DNA from: Acidimicrobiaceae bacterium
GTDB lineage: Bacteria > Actinomycetota > Acidimicrobiia > Acidimicrobiales > Ilumatobacteraceae
Assembly (NCBI GenBank): GCA_003154135.1
Contig: PMCN01000095.1
Coordinates: 3,525 to 10,217, forward strand
Direction: 5' to 3'
Length of the DNA stretch: 6,693 nt
The notes beneath the pieces are model-generated. The model saw only the letters and a program-made list of their open reading frames with translations. It ran no database searches and had not been told where the DNA came from. Position 1 is the first letter of the stretch. Every line of letters begins with the position of its first letter. The position numbers and the translations under genes are program-made. Below are positions 5,072 to 6,693 of the stretch, piece by piece.

Positions 5072-6693
5072 GTGACCGCCGACCATCTCCTCCACGGGCT
5101 CGACCCCGCGCAGCGCCTGGCGGTCACCTCGCCGGCCGCCCCGCTCGCCATCATCGCCAGCGCCGGTTCAGGGAAGACCACAGTGCTCACGCGGCGCATC
5201 GCCTACCGGGTGGCAGAGGGCACCGCGCTCCCCCGCCACGTGCTGGCCCTCACGTTCACACGCGACGCGGCCAGCGAGCTGAAGCGGCGGCTGCGGCGCC
5301 TCGAGATGCGCGAACCCATCGAGGCCGGCACCTTCCACAGCGTCGCCCTGCGCCTCCTGCGCGACCGCGCGCTCGCGCAGCACACGGCGTCGCCGCAGGT
5401 GGCTCCCGATCGGTCGCGGCTGCTGCGCACCACCATCGACCAACTGGGGCTGCGCATCGATCCATACGCGGCGGGCCTCGACCTCGACTGGGCGCGGGCC
5501 CGACTCGTCGAGCCGTCGCGCTACGAGGGTGCGTGCCGCATCGAGCGCCGGCGCAGCGCCATCCCGCCCGACCGCTACGGCGAGTTCGCCGCCGCGTACG
5601 AGCAGCTGAAGCGAAAACGCGGCGTGCTCGACTTCGACGACCTGCTGGCGCACACGTTGCAGGCGCTGCGCACCGACCCCGCGTGGGCCCAGGGCGTGCG
5701 GTGGCGCTACCGGCACCTGTTCGTCGATGAAGCCCAAGACCTCAACCCGCTGCAGCACGCGGTCCTCGAGGCGCTGCGCAACCAGCGCACCGACCTGTGC
5801 ATGGTCGGCGATCCACGACAGGCCATCTACGGCTGGAACGGCGCCGACCACACCACCCTCAGCGAGGTCGAGAGCCGCTACCCCGGCGTCACCGTCGTCA
5901 CGCTCGGCACCAACTACCGGTGCTCGCCGCAGGTGGTGCGCGCGGCCGCGGCGGCCCTGGTCTCGGCCGGCCAGCGCGACGACACCGAGAGCCAGCAGCC
6001 CAGCGGGCCGGCGGTGGCCACCAAGCGCTACGCCGACGAGGCCGAGGAGGCCAACGAAGTCGCCCGGCACGTACGCGACCTCTTGCACCATCGCGCCGGC
6101 CGCCAGCTGGCCGTGCTGGCGCGCACCAACGAACAGATCACCGCGCTCCAGCGTGCGTTCACCACGTTCGGCATCCCCACCGAGCGCACAGCCGGCCGTT
6201 CACCACTCGATCTCGCACTCGCCGAGGCACTGCGCTGCACCAGCCGCGACCAGCTGGCGCAATGGGTCGACGGGGTGTTCGCCCAGGGTGACGAGCTGGC
6301 CCACCGTGTGGCGGCCGAGGCCGACCGCTACCTCACGTCGGGCGAGACCGGCACGTTCCGTACCTGGGTCGACCTGCGCAGCCCGTTCGACGACCTCGAC
6401 CACGGCCCGTCCGACGAGGCCGTTGCACTGCTCACGTTCCACGCAGCCAAAGGTCGCGAGTGGTGGGGCGTGGTGGTCACCGGCGCCGAGGAGGGCCTCG
6501 TTCCCCACGGCTCGGCCAACTCGCCCGCACAACTCGCCGAAGAGGCCCGCCTGTTCTACGTGGCACTCACGCGCGCCGAGCACCACCTCCTCGTCACCCA
6601 CTGCGCCACCCGCAACGGTCGCCCCGTGCAGCCCAGCCGCTGGGTGCAGGCCATCGTCGACACGGCTGCACTCGAGGTACCCGTGCCGCCACC
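5072..6693 (+). CDS. UvrD/PcrA-like superfamily 1A DNA helicase, C-terminus beyond the window
   Basis: The frame opens at GTG 5072 and runs off the right edge after 540 complete codons. All SF1A helicase motifs are present. They are the Q-motif LDPAQ (10-14), Walker A ASAGSGKTT (29-37, Lys35), motif Ia LTFTRDAASELK (60-71), GTFHS (86-90), Walker B FVDEAQD (217-223), motif III VGDPRQAIYGWNGAD (245-259), motif IV NYR (281-283), motif V TFHAAKGREW (455-464) and motif VI RLFYVALTRAE (493-503). It should be an ATP-driven 3'-5' DNA translocase or helicase acting in repair or replication restart. The motif style is closest to the actinobacterial UvrD2 group, judged from memory. Motifs IV and V are only about 170 residues apart, against roughly 270 in E. 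coli UvrD, and the usual GG..FF.R.E block after GIP (367-369) is missing, so the 2B subdomain looks strongly reduced. PSRWVQAI near 525 matches the end of the core. Any C-terminal zinc or HRDC domain lies outside the window. Confidence 0.93.
   Translation, partial: MTADHLLHGLDPAQRLAVTSPAAPLAIIASAGSGKTTVLTRRIAYRVAEGTALPRHVLALTFTRDAASELKRRLRRLEMREPIEAGTFHSVALRLLRDRALAQHTASPQVAPDRSRLLRTTIDQLGLRIDPYAAGLDLDWARARLVEPSRYEGACRIERRRSAIPPDRYGEFAAAYEQLKRKRGVLDFDDLLAHTLQALRTDPAWAQGVRWRYRHLFVDEAQDLNPLQHAVLEALRNQRTDLCMVGDPRQAIYGWNGADHTTLSEVESRYPGVTVVTLGTNYRCSPQVVRAAAAALVSAGQRDDTESQQPSGPAVATKRYADEAEEANEVARHVRDLLHHRAGRQLAVLARTNEQITALQRAFTTFGIPTERTAGRSPLDLALAEALRCTSRDQLAQWVDGVFAQGDELAHRVAAEADRYLTSGETGTFRTWVDLRSPFDDLDHGPSDEAVALLTFHAAKGREWWGVVVTGAEEGLVPHGSANSPAQLAEEARLFYVALTRAEHHLLVTHCATRNGRPVQPSRWVQAIVDTAALEVPVPP

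Noticed and set aside
4978..5199. An upstream extension of the PH protein by 74 residues.
   Set aside because: The extra residues would overlap the helicase gene on the other strand and match no family feature. The -10 at 4985-4990 and the usual domain start support the ATG at 4977.
4513..5730. A 405-codon plus-strand open frame through the PH gene and into the helicase.
   Set aside because: It is antisense to the PH-SHOCT protein and out of frame with the helicase motifs, and the product is low-complexity.
1..6693. A hidden defence, toxin-antitoxin, mobile or CRISPR system.
   Set aside because: All coding space is taken by recognisable metabolic, membrane and repair families. There are no transposases, integrases, spaced repeat arrays, terminal repeats or tRNA-like structures, and the UvrD-like helicase has no nuclease or defence partner inside the window.

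Overview
The window is a GC-rich (roughly two-thirds G+C by eye), densely coded stretch of bacterial chromosome. A coenzyme-F420-type luciferase-like oxidoreductase, an alpha-methylacyl-CoA racemase-like CoA transferase, a SHOCT-tailed membrane PH protein and many leaderless-looking starts (a TANNNT hexamer 6-7 bases before the start codon) suggest a high-GC actinobacterium. Acidimicrobiia is a reasonable guess, but I cannot prove the lineage without a search.

Layout, left to right. (1) 1-503, minus: N-terminal 167 residues of an alpha-methylacyl-CoA racemase-like family III CoA transferase, cut by the left edge. (2) 579-1460, minus: alpha/beta hydrolase with an intact Ser-Asp-His triad. It lies upstream of the racemase gene in the same direction. 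(3) 1461-1483: a 23-bp divergent promoter region whose two -10 hexamers overlap. (4) 1484-2383, plus: LLM-class F420-dependent oxidoreductase. (5) 2380-3384, plus: galactokinase, overlapping gene 4 by ATGA. (6) 3454-4323, plus: SMP-30/gluconolactonase family beta-propeller hydrolase with its own promoter. (7) 4342-4977, minus: membrane PH-domain protein with a C-terminal SHOCT domain. It converges on gene 6, and the two stop codons lie in one 24-bp inverted repeat. (8) 5072-6693, plus: UvrD/PcrA-like superfamily 1 helicase, cut by the right edge, with an unusually short 2B region. No gene-free gap is longer than 94 bp (4978-5071), and I see no RNA genes, insertion sequences or CRISPR arrays.

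The genes do not form one pathway. The racemase-like enzyme and the hydrolase could belong to branched-chain acyl-CoA or ester catabolism. Galactokinase and the lactonase family protein suggest sugar metabolism, with the F420-type oxidoreductase coupled to galactokinase. The PH protein and the helicase are housekeeping-type genes read divergently. I found no convincing new defence or mobile system. The most unusual signals are regulatory: recurrent leaderless promoters, one of them a back-to-back bidirectional promoter, and an inverted repeat over the SMP-30 promoter. The compact helicase is the main protein-level oddity.
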